Below, one piece after another: positions 34,448 through 46,085 of a stretch of DNA of 64,000 bases. How positions within the stretch are numbered: position 1 is the stretch's first letter; each line of letters opens with the position of its first letter. The DNA is from G963717155 sp963717155 (GTDB taxonomy: Bacteria > Actinomycetota > Thermoleophilia > Gaiellales > JALYLC01), in contig OY970326.1 in NCBI GenBank assembly GCA_963717155.1, positions 4,278,001-4,342,000 of the forward strand, read 5' to 3'. Both the position numbers and the translations under genes were made by a program. The notes beneath the pieces were generated by a model. The model did no database searches. It saw only the letters and a list, made by a program, of their open reading frames with translations, and was not told where the DNA came from.

Positions 34448-37165
34448 GTGACGCTGACTATCGCGCTCCTGGGCGCTCCGCGCATCGAGGTCGACGGCGC
34501 GCCGCTGCGCGTCGACACGCGCAAGGCGGTCGCGCTGCTCGCCTTCCTCGCGGTCACCGGCCACGCCCACAGCCGCGATCGTCTGACCGCGCTCCTCTGG
34601 CCCGAGTACGACGACGACCGGGCGCGTGCCGCGCTCCGCAGGACGCTGTCGACGCTGAAGACGGCGGTGGGAGGAGACTGGCTGCGCATCGACCGGGCGA
34701 CCGTCGCGCTCGCTGCCGCGGATGCCGACGTCGACATCGCGCGCTTCCGTGCACTCCTCACGACGCCCGAGGGCGCATCGGACGAGATCAGCGCGCTCGG
34801 GTGCGCGGTCTCGCTGCATCGCGACGATCTGCTCGCAGGCTTCGCGCTGCGCGACAGCGTCGAGTTCGACAGCTGGCAGGGATCGATGACCGCCGAGCTG
34901 CGCCGCGAGCTCGCCTCGGCGCTCGACCGGCTCGTCGCCGCGCTCGCCGCCGCTGGTCGCTTCGACGAGGCGATACCCCATGCAGGCCGCAGGCTCGCGC
35001 TCGATCCGCTCGACGAGCCTGCCCACCGCCGCGTGATCGAGCTCTACGCCGCCACCGGCAATCGCGCCGAGGCGCTGCGGCAGTACCGGGAGTGCGTACG
35101 CGTCCTCGACCGCGAACTCGGGGTGCGACCGCTGCCCGAGACGACCGAGCTCTACCAGGCGGTGAACGAGGGACGGCTTGCGACAGCGCGCACGGCGGCG
35201 CCGCTCTTGCAGCCGCTGCCGCCGCGCATGCTGGTCGGGCGGGATCGCGAGTGGCAGCAGCTCGCCGCGGCCTATGCCGCGTGCGGCCGAGACGGTCGTG
35301 TCGTCACGCTCGAGGGCGAGGCCGGGATCGGCAAGACGCGCCTCGGCGAGGAGCACGTGGCGCACGCCCGCGCGCTCGGTGCGGTTGCCGTGACCGTCCG
35401 CTCGTATGCGGGTGAGGAGTCGCTGCCCTATGGCCTCGTCGCCGACACGCTGCGTGCCGCGCTCGCCGAGCGCCACGAGGACGAGCCGCTCGACGTCGAT
35501 GCCCGTGCGCTCGCGGAGGCCGCGCGGCTCGTGCCCGAGCTGTCAGGTGGGACCCGCCTGGCGCCCGAGGGAGGGCCCGGCGCGCGTCAGCGCTTCTACG
35601 AGGGACTCGCGCTGGCGCTGGTCTCGTCGTTCGCCGGCCCTGCGCCCGGCGTCCTGTTCCTGGACGACCTGCAGTGGGCCGACCGCGCGTCGCTCGATGT
35701 GCTCGCCTACGTCGCACGCAGGCTCGCGTCGCGCCCGCTCCTGATCATCGCCGCGTGGCGACCGGCGGAGCTTGCGACGGCCGCGAAGGCGACGGGGGGA
35801 CTCTGGTCCAGCGCCGAGCGGATCCGGCTCGCCCGGCTTTCGCGCGCGGACGTCGGTGAGCTCGCCGACGCGGCCGGAGCGGACGCCGGCATCGCCGAGC
35901 GGCTGTACCACGAGAGCGAGGGCCTGCCGCTGTTCGTCGTCGAGTACCTCGCGGCGCTCGGTGGCGGGCAGGAGGAGGCCGCGATGCCCGTGGGAGTCAG
36001 AGAGCTGCTGCAAGCGCGCGTCGGCTCGGTGGGCGACGCCGCGAGCCAGCTCCTCGCGGCCGCTGCCGTGATCGGGCGGTCGTTCGACGTCGAGACGCTG
36101 CGCGACACCAGCGGGCGCAGCGACGAGGAGGTGGTCGCAGGCCTCGAGGAGCTGACCGCGCGCGGGCTGATCACCGAGCAGGCCGACGGCTACGACTTCA
36201 CGCACGAGAAGCTGCGCGAGCTCGTGCGCGAGCAGACGAGTCTCGCGCGGAGCCGGCTGCTCCACCGGCGGACGGCGGAGGCGCTTGCGGGCCGCGCGGG
36301 CGATCCCGCCGTGATCGCCCACCACTTCCGCGATGCCGGTCACGCGCCCGAGGCCGCCCTCGCCTACGAGGTCGCCGGGGCCCGGGCGCAGGCCCTGTAC
36401 GCCTACGCCGAGGCGCTCGAGCACTTCGCGGCCGCACTCGCGCTCGAGCATCCCGACCCGGCGGCGTTGCACGAGTCGATGGGCGACGTGCACACGATTC
36501 GCGGCGAGTACCGGGCCGCGCTCGCGGCGTACGAGACCGCCGCCGCGATTGGCAATAGCGATCGGCTCGCCAGGATCGAGCACAAGCTCGGACGGGTCCA
36601 CGACCGGCGCGGGCAGTGGGATCTCGCCGAGCGGCACTTCGAGGCGTCTCTCGAGCTCGGCGGCGAGCAGGCGCGCGTGTACGCCGACCGCAGCCTCGCC
36701 GCGCGTCACCGCGGCGCCGAGGACGAGGCGCTCGCGCTCGCCGAGCGCGCGCTCGAGCTGGCCGAGTCATCCGGTGATGCCGAGGCGCTCGCCCAGGCCC
36801 ACAACATCGTCGGCATGCTGCGCGACGATCGCGCCCATCTCGAGCGCAGCCTCGCGCTCGCCGAGACGCTGCCCGACCCGAGCGTCGCCGTCGCAGCCCT
36901 CAACAACCTCGCGCTGGCCTGCGCGCGCGCCGGCGACCGGGACCGCGCGCTCGAGCTGACCGAGCGGGCGGTCGCGCTCTGCACGCGTCAGGGCGACCGC
37001 CACCGCGAGGCCGCGCTGTACAACAACCTCGCCGACCTGCTGCACCACGAGGGGCGCTCGGAGGAGGCGATGGCGAGCCTCAAGCACGCGGCGACGCTGT
37101 TCGCAGAGATCGGTGGCGTCGCCGACGAGATGCAGCCCGAGGTGTGGATGCTCGTCGAGTGGTAG
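34448..37165 (+). CDS. SARP-type regulator: wHTH - BTAD - AAA ATPase - TPR
   Basis: 905 residues from GTG 34448. About 1-95 is the OmpR-like winged helix of SARP proteins (LRVDTRKAVALLAFLAVTG, RDRLTALLWPEYDDDRARAA). About 100-240 is the bacterial transcriptional activation domain (LDPLDEPAHRRVIELYAATG). Then comes an AAA/STAND ATPase: Walker A EGEAGIGKTR, Walker B GVLFLDDLQWADR. Many TPR-like repeats follow (MGDVHTIRGEYRAALAAYE, ARAGDRDRALELTERAVAL). Such proteins activate gene clusters in response to ligands. No secondary-metabolite genes lie adjacent, and the nearest possible target is the APC permease. Confidence 0.87.
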   Translation: MTLTIALLGAPRIEVDGAPLRVDTRKAVALLAFLAVTGHAHSRDRLTALLWPEYDDDRARAALRRTLSTLKTAVGGDWLRIDRATVALAAADADVDIARFRALLTTPEGASDEISALGCAVSLHRDDLLAGFALRDSVEFDSWQGSMTAELRRELASALDRLVAALAAAGRFDEAIPHAGRRLALDPLDEPAHRRVIELYAATGNRAEALRQYRECVRVLDRELGVRPLPETTELYQAVNEGRLATARTAAPLLQPLPPRMLVGRDREWQQLAAAYAACGRDGRVVTLEGEAGIGKTRLGEEHVAHARALGAVAVTVRSYAGEESLPYGLVADTLRAALAERHEDEPLDVDARALAEAARLVPELSGGTRLAPEGGPGARQRFYEGLALALVSSFAGPAPGVLFLDDLQWADRASLDVLAYVARRLASRPLLIIAAWRPAELATAAKATGGLWSSAERIRLARLSRADVGELADAAGADAGIAERLYHESEGLPLFVVEYLAALGGGQEEAAMPVGVRELLQARVGSVGDAASQLLAAAAVIGRSFDVETLRDTSGRSDEEVVAGLEELTARGLITEQADGYDFTHEKLRELVREQTSLARSRLLHRRTAEALAGRAGDPAVIAHHFRDAGHAPEAALAYEVAGARAQALYAYAEALEHFAAALALEHPDPAALHESMGDVHTIRGEYRAALAAYETAAAIGNSDRLARIEHKLGRVHDRRGQWDLAERHFEASLELGGEQARVYADRSLAARHRGAEDEALALAERALELAESSGDAEALAQAHNIVGMLRDDRAHLERSLALAETLPDPSVAVAALNNLALACARAGDRDRALELTERAVALCTRQGDRHREAALYNNLADLLHHEGRSEEAMASLKHAATLFAEIGGVADEMQPEVWMLVEW

Positions 37166-37356
37166 CCGGCGCGTGAAAGATCACCGGTTCGGGTGATTCC
37201 CCGGCTTCCCGGGCCGGGCGCATACTGGTGCGAGCCGTCCCTTGGCGGTACGTGACTCGCAGGCGGCTGGCGTGCGTGCGGCTCGGTCGGAAGCCTGGCC
37301 CGCGCCGCGCCAGTTCGCCCGCCTCTGGTGCGGACCCTCGATCTGCCGCCGCGGCA

Positions 37357-37385
37357 TTGACAGGCACGCCTTTGTCGGCGAAGGT
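37357..37385 (+). promoter_or_regulatory. Possible sigma-A promoter of the APC permease gene
   Basis: TTGACA (37357-37362) is a perfect -35; 17 nt later GAAGGT (37380-37385) is a weak -10 that keeps the important A2 and T6. It lies 34-62 bp before the GTG at 37419. The left arm of the inverted repeat at 37369 falls between the two boxes. Confidence 0.35.
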
Positions 37386-37408
37386 GGACCCTCTGTCAAC
37401 GACAAAGG
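37369..37408 (+). promoter_or_regulatory. 9-bp perfect inverted repeat whose right arm overlaps the permease ribosome site
   Basis: CCTTTGTCG (37369-37377) and CGACAAAGG (37400-37408) are exact complements, 22 nt apart. The right arm includes the AAAGGGGG ribosome site of the GTG at 37419. In RNA the hairpin would mask it; in DNA the palindrome could be an operator spanning the -10. The remainder of the 37166-37368 gap has two weak stems (ATCACC/GGTGAT at 37180 and CCCGGC/GCCGGG near 37201) but no gene. Confidence 0.45.
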
Positions 37409-37418
37409 GGGTCTGGCC

Positions 37419-38961
37419 GTGGCATCCGTTCCTGACGAAGCCGTCTATACGACCGCCGAGGGTCTCGAGGAGAAGGCGAAGCTCCAGCGGCACTTCCGCC
37501 GGCTCGACATGCTCCTCTTCACCGTGTGCGCGCTGGTCGGGCTCGACACGCTCGGCCAGGTGTCCGGATTCGGCGCGGCCACGTTCTCGTGGCTCGTCAT
37601 CCTCGCCATCTTCTTCCTGTTCCCCTACGCGCTGATCATGGCCGAGCTCGGAACGACCTTCACGCAGGAGGGCGGCCCATACGAGTGGATGAAGATGGCG
37701 TGGGGTCGCGCCTGGGGCGGCATCGGAGCCGTGCTGTACTGGGTCACGAACCCGCTCTGGGTCGGCGGCTCGCTCGCCTTCATCGCGACCGCCGCGTGGA
37801 GCACGTACCTCCACCCGATCGGAACGGGCAGCGTCGGCGACTACGCGTTCAAGACCATCTTCATCTGGATCTCGATCATCGTCGCGATCATCTCGCTCAA
37901 GCGCGGCAAGTGGATCCCGAACATCGGCGCGATCATCCGCATCGGCGTGCTGGCGTTCTTCTCGATCACCGTCGTCGTCTACGCGATCGAGCACGGCGTG
38001 CACGGCTATGCGGCCGGCAAGTTCAACCCGTTCCAGCTCACCGCGTTCCTCGGCCTCGTGCCGCTCCTGCTGTTCAACTACGTCGGCTTCGAGCTGCAGA
38101 ACGGCGCCGCCGAGGAGATGGAGAACCCGCAGAAGGACGTCCCCGGTGACCGTCATCCAGGGCGGTGCGATCTCGACCCTCGCCTACTGCATCCCGGTCT
38201 TCGGGATCCTCGCCGTGCTGCCGGCCTCGAAGATCACCGGCATCGGCGGATTCCTCGACGCGGTCAGCACGACCTTCGGGGTGTACGGGAGCGCCGGGCA
38301 CTTCCTCACCCAGGTGATGGCCGTCGGGTTCATCTTCGCGCTCGTGACATCGGGAAGCGTGTGGATGATGGGCTCCGACCGGATCCAGGCGGTCGCGGCG
38401 TATGACGGCGCCTTCTTCCCGTGGTTCGGCAAGTTCAACGCTCGCCTCGGGACCCCGGTGCGCGTCAACGTCCTCTCGGGCGTCGCGTCGACGGCCTTCA
38501 TGATCGCCGCGGTCAACCTCAGCTCGGGCTCGAATGCGAGCACCTTCCTCGTGGTGCTCTACCTGGCCACGTCGACGACGCTCCTCTCCTACCTGCTGAT
38601 CTTCCCGTCAGCGCTCAAGCTGCGCTACAGCCACCCCCACATCGAGCGTCCGTACCGCGTTCCCGGCGGCATGGCCGGCATGTGGATCATGGTGCTCCTG
38701 ACGACCGGCTGGATGGTTCTGGGCTCGTGGGTCGCCCTGTTCCCCGGCACGCTCGACAGGCTGTTCGGGCACAGCTACAGCGTCCAGGACTCCTACGGCG
38801 TCTCCCGCATCCGGTTCGAGGCGTTCACGCTCGGCACGCTCGCCGTCGTCGTCGTGATCGCCTTGCTCGGCTACTGGGCCGGTGCCGGTGTGCGCGCCCA
38901 GACCGTCGAGGTCGACGTCGGTGCGCCGCGGCTGACCGAACCCGCAGTCACGGCGTCTTAG
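37419..38961 (+). CDS. APC-superfamily amino acid/polyamine permease (one frame break near 38143)
   Basis: Starts at GTG 37419 (AAAGGGGG upstream). About 513 residues after repair, 12 or so membrane helices. The N-terminal helices read RLDMLLFTVCALVGLDTLGQ and MAELGTTFTQEGGPYEWMKM, the amino acid permease consensus. The middle has VPLLLFNYVGFELQNGAAEE, and the C-terminal half starts VTVIQGGAISTLAYCIPVFG. One extra C in CCCC near 38143 separates the halves; without it the join reads DVPVTVIQ. It is a single gene with its own terminator, and the substrate is likely an amino acid or amine. Confidence 0.85.
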
Positions 38962-38969
38962 AGAAGAGC

Positions 38970-39015
38970 AGAGCCGGTTCGCCAAACGGACTACCCCGTC
39001 CGGCGAACCGGCTCT
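38970..39015 (+). terminator. Strong hairpin terminator after the permease gene
   Basis: AGAGCCGGTTCGCC (38970-38983) pairs perfectly with GGCGAACCGGCTCT (39002-39015); the loop holds a further GGAC/GTCC pair. It begins 8 bp after the stop at 38961 and ends 16 bp before the next gene. No U-run follows. Confidence 0.7.
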
Positions 39016-39031
39016 GGTACCTTCACACACG

Positions 39032-40918
39032 GTGCGCCTTCACACACTTGTAACCACCGTTGCGCTCGCCGCCGTCGCCGCCTTCGCGCCTGCCGCGTTC
39101 GGTGCGAGCGGCGATCTCAGGATCGGTCGGCGTCCAGCCGTTCGACACCCCGAACCCGTTCCAGTCGGTCCTCGCGGCCTCGGTGAGCCCCGAGGCGACC
39201 GTGTACTACGACCAGCTCACCGGGTTGCGAGGAGAAGGACCAGGGGCTCGACTACACGACGGCGCTCGCGAAGAGCGCGACCGTCTCGCCTGACGGCAAG
39301 ACGATCACGTTCCACCTGCGCAGCGGGATCCACTGGTCGGACGGCGTGCCGTTCACGAGCGCCGACGCGGTGTGGACGTTCAAGGCGGTGCATGGACAAC
39401 CAGACCAACCAGCTGCACACGACGATCCAGGGCGTCAAGTCGGTGTCGGCGCCCGACGCCAACACGTTCGTCCTGCACCTCACGACGCGCGACTCGGAGT
39501 TCCTCGAGAAGCTCGCGATCCCGATCCTGCCGAAGCACGTGTGGGAGAAGATACCCGATCGCGAAGCTCGACAAGATCAACGGGCCCGATCCCGACCGTC
39601 ACGACCGCGCGCGTACGAGCTGACCCAGTGGCACAAGAACGGCACGACGATCATGACGCGGAACCCGAAGTACGACCTCTTCCGCAACGGCGGCAAGGTG
39701 CCCGCCGTCAAGCGCATCCTGATACACGACGTACCAGAACACCGGACTAGGTCTACCGCGACGTCGCGCAGGGGAACCTCGACGTGGCCTTCAGCGGGCC
39801 CGCCGGACTGGGCGCCAGCGGGCGAAGGCCAACCCGAAGCTCGAGCTGATGGCGGCGCCGCGCGGCGCCTACTGGGAGATCGCGTTCAACTCGTGCCCGC
39901 CCGGCCGGCTCGCCGATCTGCAGCGGCCCGGCCAAGGGCGTCAAGGTCAAGGTCGTGCAGGATCCCGCGATCCGCAAGGCGCTCGCCTACGGCATCGACC
40001 GCGAGTCGTTCGCCCAGACCGTCTACCTCGGCCAGGCCGTGACGGCCTACGGGCTGATCTCGCCGCGCTTCAAGCTGTACTACCAGGACCTGTCGAAGGA
40101 TCCGAACATCGCCTACAACTTCGACCCGGCGAAGGCGAAGGAGATCCTGAAGGACGGGCGGCTGGAACTGCTCGACCACGCCGTGCACGAAGAACGGCGT
40201 CAAGGCCGAGTTCGAGCTCGCGACGCTGTCCGACAGCGAGCCCGGACAAGCAGATGGCCCAGCGAGCGGCCGCCGACGCGCGCAAGCTCGGCATCGTGAT
40301 CAACCTGACGTTCCATCTCGGAGGACGCGCTGAACAACCGGATCTACGCGAGCGGCAAGACCAAGGACAAGTACGCCCCCAACTACGACGCCTTCCTGTG
40401 GGACTGGGACGTCGGCGGGGTGACGCCGACGCCGATCCTCGAGGTGCTGCGGTCGTTCGATGCGTCGAGCGACTCGTTCTACGACCAGCAAGGAGTTCGA
40501 CGACTGCGCTGCAGGAGGCGAAGGTGGCGAGAGACGGAGGACGGCACCGTCGCTGCCGTGCGGAAGTCGGCGAGGATCGAGCTCGGCGACCTCCCCTACC
40601 TGCCGCTCGTGCATCCTAAGGCGATCGACGTCGATCCGCGGGATACGTGGCATGGCTGGATCCGCTCGCCAGCGCCCGATGGCGAGCCGATCTACCAGAT
40701 CACCCAGCAGATCCTCGCGCTGCAGCCGGGCCCGGCACCGGGTCGCGAGCGCGCCCGGGGCCGCGGAGACGACCGTCGCAACGACGAGCTCCGGCTGGCT
40801 GACGACGCCGCGGTCCGTGCTGATCGGCTCCGTGCTGATCTCGCTCGCGATCATCGCGTCGACGTACATCGCGAGCGGGCGCCGCAGGACCGAGCCGCTC
40901 GAGTGGACTGAGGAGTGA
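39032..40918 (+). pseudogene. Family 5 peptide ABC binding protein with C-terminal membrane anchor (many frame breaks)
   Basis: Starts at GTG 39032 with a signal sequence (LVTTVALAAVAAFAPAAFGA). Pieces of the OppA core occur in order but in changing frames: GVQPFDTPNPFQSVLA, TITFHLRSGIHWSDGVPF, SADAVWTFKAV, ELTQWHKNGTTIMTRNPKYD, DPAIRKALAYGIDRESFAQT, NYDAFLWDWDVGG. Breaks are near 39128, 39228, 39391, 39557, 39594, 39724, 39751, 39820 and at least four more before 40550. Most resolve by removing one base. The C-terminus, in yet another frame, is a helix SVLIGSVLISLAIIASTYIA with a basic stop-transfer. So the mature protein would be tethered at both or only the C-terminal end. Confidence 0.75.
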
Positions 40919-41880
40919 GCCGGAGAGCCGTCGCTCGTCGTGTCGCCGTCGCGTTCGCGACGCTCGCCGGGGTGGTGGTCTTCGACTTCTTCCTCTTCCG
41001 CACGCTCGGCGATCCCGCGAAGGATCTGATCCGCGGGCGCCTCCCCGTCTCGGTGCGCGAGGCGATCATCCACCAGCGGGGCTACGACCAGAGCACGCTC
41101 ACCCAGTTCTGGCTCTACCTCAAGGCGCTCGCGCACGGCGACCTGGGGACGTCGAACACGAGCGAGCAGTCCGTCGTCGACGAGCTCAAGATCGCCATCC
41201 CCAACACGCTGCTCCTGCTCGGCCTGGCGACGGTGCTCTCGATGATCATCGGAACGCGGCTCGGGGTGATCTCCGCCTGGTTCAGGGGGACGGACGCGCG
41301 ACACCGCGATCGGGCAGACCTCGCTCGCGCTGTACTCGATGCCGGACTTCTGGCTCGGCATGATCTTCGTCGGCGTCTTCGCGAGCAGCCTCGCGTGGCT
41401 CCCCGGCGGCCTGAAGTCGACGCCGGGCGGCCCGACAGTCGGGGTTCGAGTACTGGAGGGACGTCGGCACGCATCTGATCCTGCCGACCCTGACGTTGAT
41501 GCTCGGCGAGCTGGGCCAGTACGTGTTCATCACGCGCGCGGCCGTTGCCGACGTCATGAGTGCCGATCACGTCATGACGGCGCGCGCGATCGGCTTGCGG
41601 CCGCTCGCGGTGCGCAGACGGCACATCGTCCCGTCCGCGCGGCTGCCGATCGTGACCCAGGTCGCGCTCAACTTCGGCTTCGTGCTCGGCGGGGCGATCA
41701 CTGTCGAGGCCCTGTTCTCGTGGCCCGGGGTGGGCCTCGCTCACGATCCAGGCGATCCAGAACAAGGACTTCCCGATGCTGCAGGGGATCTTCCTCGTGA
41801 CCTCGGCGATGGTCATCTTCGCCAATCTCGCGGCCGACCTGCTGTACGCGCGGCTCGACCCGAGGGTGCGCGCGGAGTGA
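40915..41880 (+). pseudogene. Peptide ABC permease, DppB type (frame breaks near 41300, 41440 and 41745)
   Basis: The GTG at 40915 overlaps the binding-protein stop. Segments in order are VVVFDFFLFRTLGDPAKDLI, HGDLGTSNTSEQSVVDEL, MPDFWLGMIFVGVFASSLAW, the coupling loop MTARAIGLRPLAVRRRHIV, FVLGGAITVEALFSWPGVGL and LLYARLDPRVRAE. These are the DppB layout, but in three frames. Repaired length is about 320 residues, normal for the family. It ends overlapping the next permease GTG. Confidence 0.78.
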
Positions 41881-42836
41881 GCACGGCATCGCATGACGCG
41901 GGCGAGGTGGCGCGCCGCATTCGCGACGATCACCGGCGCTGTCGGGGGCGGCGCTCCGCTCCGCGTTCTCGGCGATCGGGCAGTCTCGTCGCGGTCAGGT
42001 CGGGCTCATCCTCCTGCTCATCTTCGCCATCATGGCGATCTTCGGCCACGTGCTCGCGCCCCAGAACCCGAACGCGGCGAGCTCGTTCTCGACGGTCGCG
42101 GCGCAGAACCTCGAATCGCCGTCGAGCGCGCACTGGCTGGGAACCGACGAGTCCGGGCGAGACGTGTTCGCCGAGCTGCTGTACGCCGCGCCGATCACGC
42201 TCGCGGTCGGGAGTCGCGGCCGCGCTGATCTCGACGCTGCTCGGGACGCTGGTCGGTGTCGTCGCGGGGTACTTCGGCGGCTGCGACGGACCGGCTCCTG
42301 ATGGCGCTCGACGACTGGGTGCTCGTGCTGCCGTTCATCCCGACCGCGATCGTGATCGCGTCGCTGCTCGGCACCCGGGCGTCGAGCCTGCCCCTCGGGC
42401 GCGAGACGGTGCTGATCGTCGTGATCGGAGGGCTCGGCTGGGCCGGGACGTCGCGGATCGTGCGCAGCCAGGTGCTGACGCTGCGCGAGCGCGACTACGT
42501 CGCCCGCGCGCGGGTGCTCGGGTCACCGAACCGCACGATCATGCTGCGCCACATCCTGCCCGGCGTCATTCCGCTGGTGCTCGCGAACGCGGTGCTGTTC
42601 GTCTCGGTCTGCGTGCTCGCCGAGACCACGCTCTCGTTCCTCGGCCTCGGCGACCCGGCGCACTTCTCGTGGGGGCAGATGCTGAACGACGCCTACAACT
42701 CGGGCGCGATGACGGAGGGCAAGTGGGCGTACTTCCTGCCCCCGGGGATCTGCGTGACGCTCCTGGCAATGGCGTTCAGTCTCACCGGGAATGCCCTCGA
42801 GGAGATCGTCAACCCCAGCAGCCGGCGGGAGCGGGC

Positions 42837-42840
<4 letters not shown>
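41877..42840 (+). pseudogene. Peptide ABC permease, DppC type (frame breaks near 41960, 42215 and 42290)
   Basis: Starts at GTG 41877. VGLILLLIFAIMAIFGHVLA is the first helix, HWLGTDESGRDVFAELLYAA the DppC signature, then ALISTLLGTLVGVVAGYFGG, the coupling loop DYVARARVLGSPNRTIMLRH, and LSFLGLGDPAHFSWGQMLND. The segments sit in successive frames, but all conserved parts are present. From 42301 to the stop the frame is clean. It overlaps the ATPase start by 4 bp. Confidence 0.78.
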
Positions 42841-43807
<967 letters not shown>

Positions 43808-43811
<4 letters not shown>

Positions 43812-44941
43812 TCGGGGACGCCCTCTTCCAGGCGCGCGGTCTCAAGGTCACGTACCAGCGGGGGCGCGGACCGCTCGTGCGCGCGGTCGATGGCGTCGAT
43901 CTCACCTGGCGCCGCGGCGAGACGCTCGGGCTCGTCGGCGAGTCGGGGTGTGGCAAGTCGACGCTCGCGCGGACGCTCGTCGGCCTCGAGACTCCGAGCG
44001 CGGGGTCGATCGAGTTCCACGGCGAGCCGGTCGATCGCGACATCAGAGCGCTGCGTCGGCGCGTCCAGCTGATCTTCCAGGATCCCTACCAGTCGATGAA
44101 TCCGCGCCGCACGGTCGCGGATCAGGTGCAGGAGGGCCTCGCGGCGACCGGCATGCGGAGCGGCGACGAGCGCATCCAGCGCGCCGTCTCCGCGCTGCAC
44201 GACGCCGGGCTCGCTCCCGCCGACCGCTTCTGGCGTCGGTTCCCCAGCGAGCTGTCGGGCGGCCAGCGCCAGCGCGTCGTGATCGCGGCCGCGCTCGCGC
44301 TCGAGCCCGAGGCGCTCGTGTGCGACGAGCCGGTCTCGGCGCTCGACGTGTCGGTGCGGACGCAGGTGCTGCGACTGCTCGCCGACCTGCGCACCTCACG
44401 CCAGCTGTCGCTGCTCCTGATCACCCACGACGTCGGGCTTGCCTGGTCGATGTGCGATCGGGTTGCGGTCATGTACCTCGGGCGGATCGTCGAGCTCGGC
44501 ACGACCGAGCAGGTCCTGGGCGACCCGCAGCATCCCTACACGAAGGCGCTGCTGGCGGTCGCCCCCCGCATCGAGCCCCGCACGGGTGCACGCGTGCTGC
44601 TGCAGGGCGAGCCGCCCGACGCGACCGCGATCCCGTCGGGATGCCGGTTCCATCCTCGCTGCCCGGTGGCGTTCGAGCGCTGCCCGGTCGACGACCCACT
44701 GCTGCCGGACACGGAACGAGCCGCGGCGTGCTGGCTCGTCCAGGGCACGGCGTCTGCCGCGAACGGACTCAGCAGACCTGCAGGATCAGCAGGGCGGTGT
44801 CGTCGGCGAGCTTCGGTGAGAACTCGCCGACCGCCCGCTCGATCGCGGACGCGAGCGCATCTGCATCGAGCGGCCCGCTCGCGACGAGCTCGCGCAGCCT
44901 CCTCTCGCCGAACAGGGTGCCGTCGGCTCGCGCCTCCGTGA
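43808..44941 (+). CDS. Peptide ABC ATPase, DppF/OppF type (C-terminal end probably lost by a frame shift)
   Basis: The ATPase part has Walker A GESGCGKS, LIFQDPYQSMNPRRTV, signature LSGGQRQR, Walker B ALVCDEPVSALD and C-terminal CRFHPRCPVAFERCP, ending at a normal place near residue 320 (LVQGTASAANG). The frame then stays open for a further 55 Arg-rich residues that are antisense to the convergent phosphatase gene. They look like read-through after a lost or shifted stop near 44765. The true end is probably there, not at 44941. Confidence 0.82.
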
Positions 44942-46034
44942 CGCCGTCCGTGTAGAGCACCAGCGCGTCGCCCGCAGTGAGTCGCAATCGCCTCCTCGCA
45001 CACGATCGGGTCGTCGAGGGCGCCGAGCACCGTGCCGTGGCTTGGCGGTCGTCTCCAGCGCGCGGTCGGCCCGTCGGATGAGTGGCCTCGGATGGCCCGC
45101 GACCGACAGCACGATGTCCGCTCCGAGGCCGTCGACGTCGAGCGTCCCGTAGATCGCCGACACGAACCTGTCGCCGTCGGGCTCCTGCTCGCGCATGGCC
45201 TGGTTGAGGGTCAGCAGGATCTCGCGCGGCGTCAGCCGCTGCATCGCCGCGGTGCGGATCGTGTGGCGCGCGAGCGAGGCGAGCTTCGCCGCCTCGACGC
45301 CCTTGCCGGCGACGTCGCCGATCATGAACCCCCACGAGTCGGGGCCCTGCTGGAAGACGTCGAAGAAGTCGCCGACGACCTCGTTTCCGCCCGCGGCGGG
45401 CAGGTAGCGAGCGGCCACCTGCATGCCCGGAACGCGTGGCAGATCCGGAGGCAGCAGGCTCGCCTGCAGCGAGCTCGCGAGCGGCGCTCGAGCGTGCGCT
45501 CTCGAGATCGGCGCGCTCGCGTGCCGCGCGCTCGTCCTGCAGGGCGATGTGCAGCGCGACCTCGCCGGCCGCGGCAGCCGAGAGCGTCTCGAGCACGTGC
45601 ACGTCCTGGTCCGTCCAGTGGCGCGTGCGCGTGTCCACGACGCAGAACGACCCGAGCACCTCGCCCGTCGGCGCGAGCAGCGGGAAGCCGGCCCACGCGG
45701 CGACACCCAGCGTCTCGATCGTCGGGTTGTCATGCGTGCGCGGATCCCGCGCCGCGTCGTCGACGATCAGCCTGTCTCCCGTTCCCACGACGTACTGGCA
45801 GAACGACTCCGCGACGGTCAGGCCGCGCGTGACGATGCCCGTGCCCTCGAGGCCGACGGCGCTCTTCCAGAACGAGCGTCGGTCGTCGACGACCGTAACG
45901 AAGGCGTACGGCGCGTCGAGCAGCGTCGCGGCGAGACGCGCGAGCCGATCGAACGGCTCCTCCGGGTCGGTGTCGAGCAGCCGCGTGCGTGCGACTGCGG
46001 CCAGCCGTTGGGGATCGGCGATCTCGTTCGGCAT
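44769..46034 (-). pseudogene. GAF - PP2C (SpoIIE-type) phosphatase (at least three frame breaks)
   Basis: The N-terminal GAF domain (about 1-165: RLARLAATLLDAPYAFVTVV, VAESFCQYVVGTGDRLIVDD) is in frame with the ATG at 46034. The frame changes near 45490 (LQASLLPPDLPRVPG follows), near 45025 and near 44988, where one extra G before CGACTC restores EAIRLTAGDAL. PP2C motifs are present: GDFFDVFQQG, GDVAGKGVEAAKL, LYTDGVTEA, DDTALLIL. It resembles the phosphatase at 31473 without the ATPase domain. Converging and overlapping with the DppF-type tail shows the latter is not real. Confidence 0.8.
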
Positions 46035-46085
46035 GCGGCGATGGTACGGACTCGCCTCGCGCCGTGCGGGAATCGTCTGACGGCT

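Noticed and set aside
39128..39228. Two extra bases exactly 100 bp apart in the binding-protein pseudogene, suggesting periodic error
   Set aside because: The next breaks fall at 39391, 39557, 39594 and 39724, with no constant spacing.
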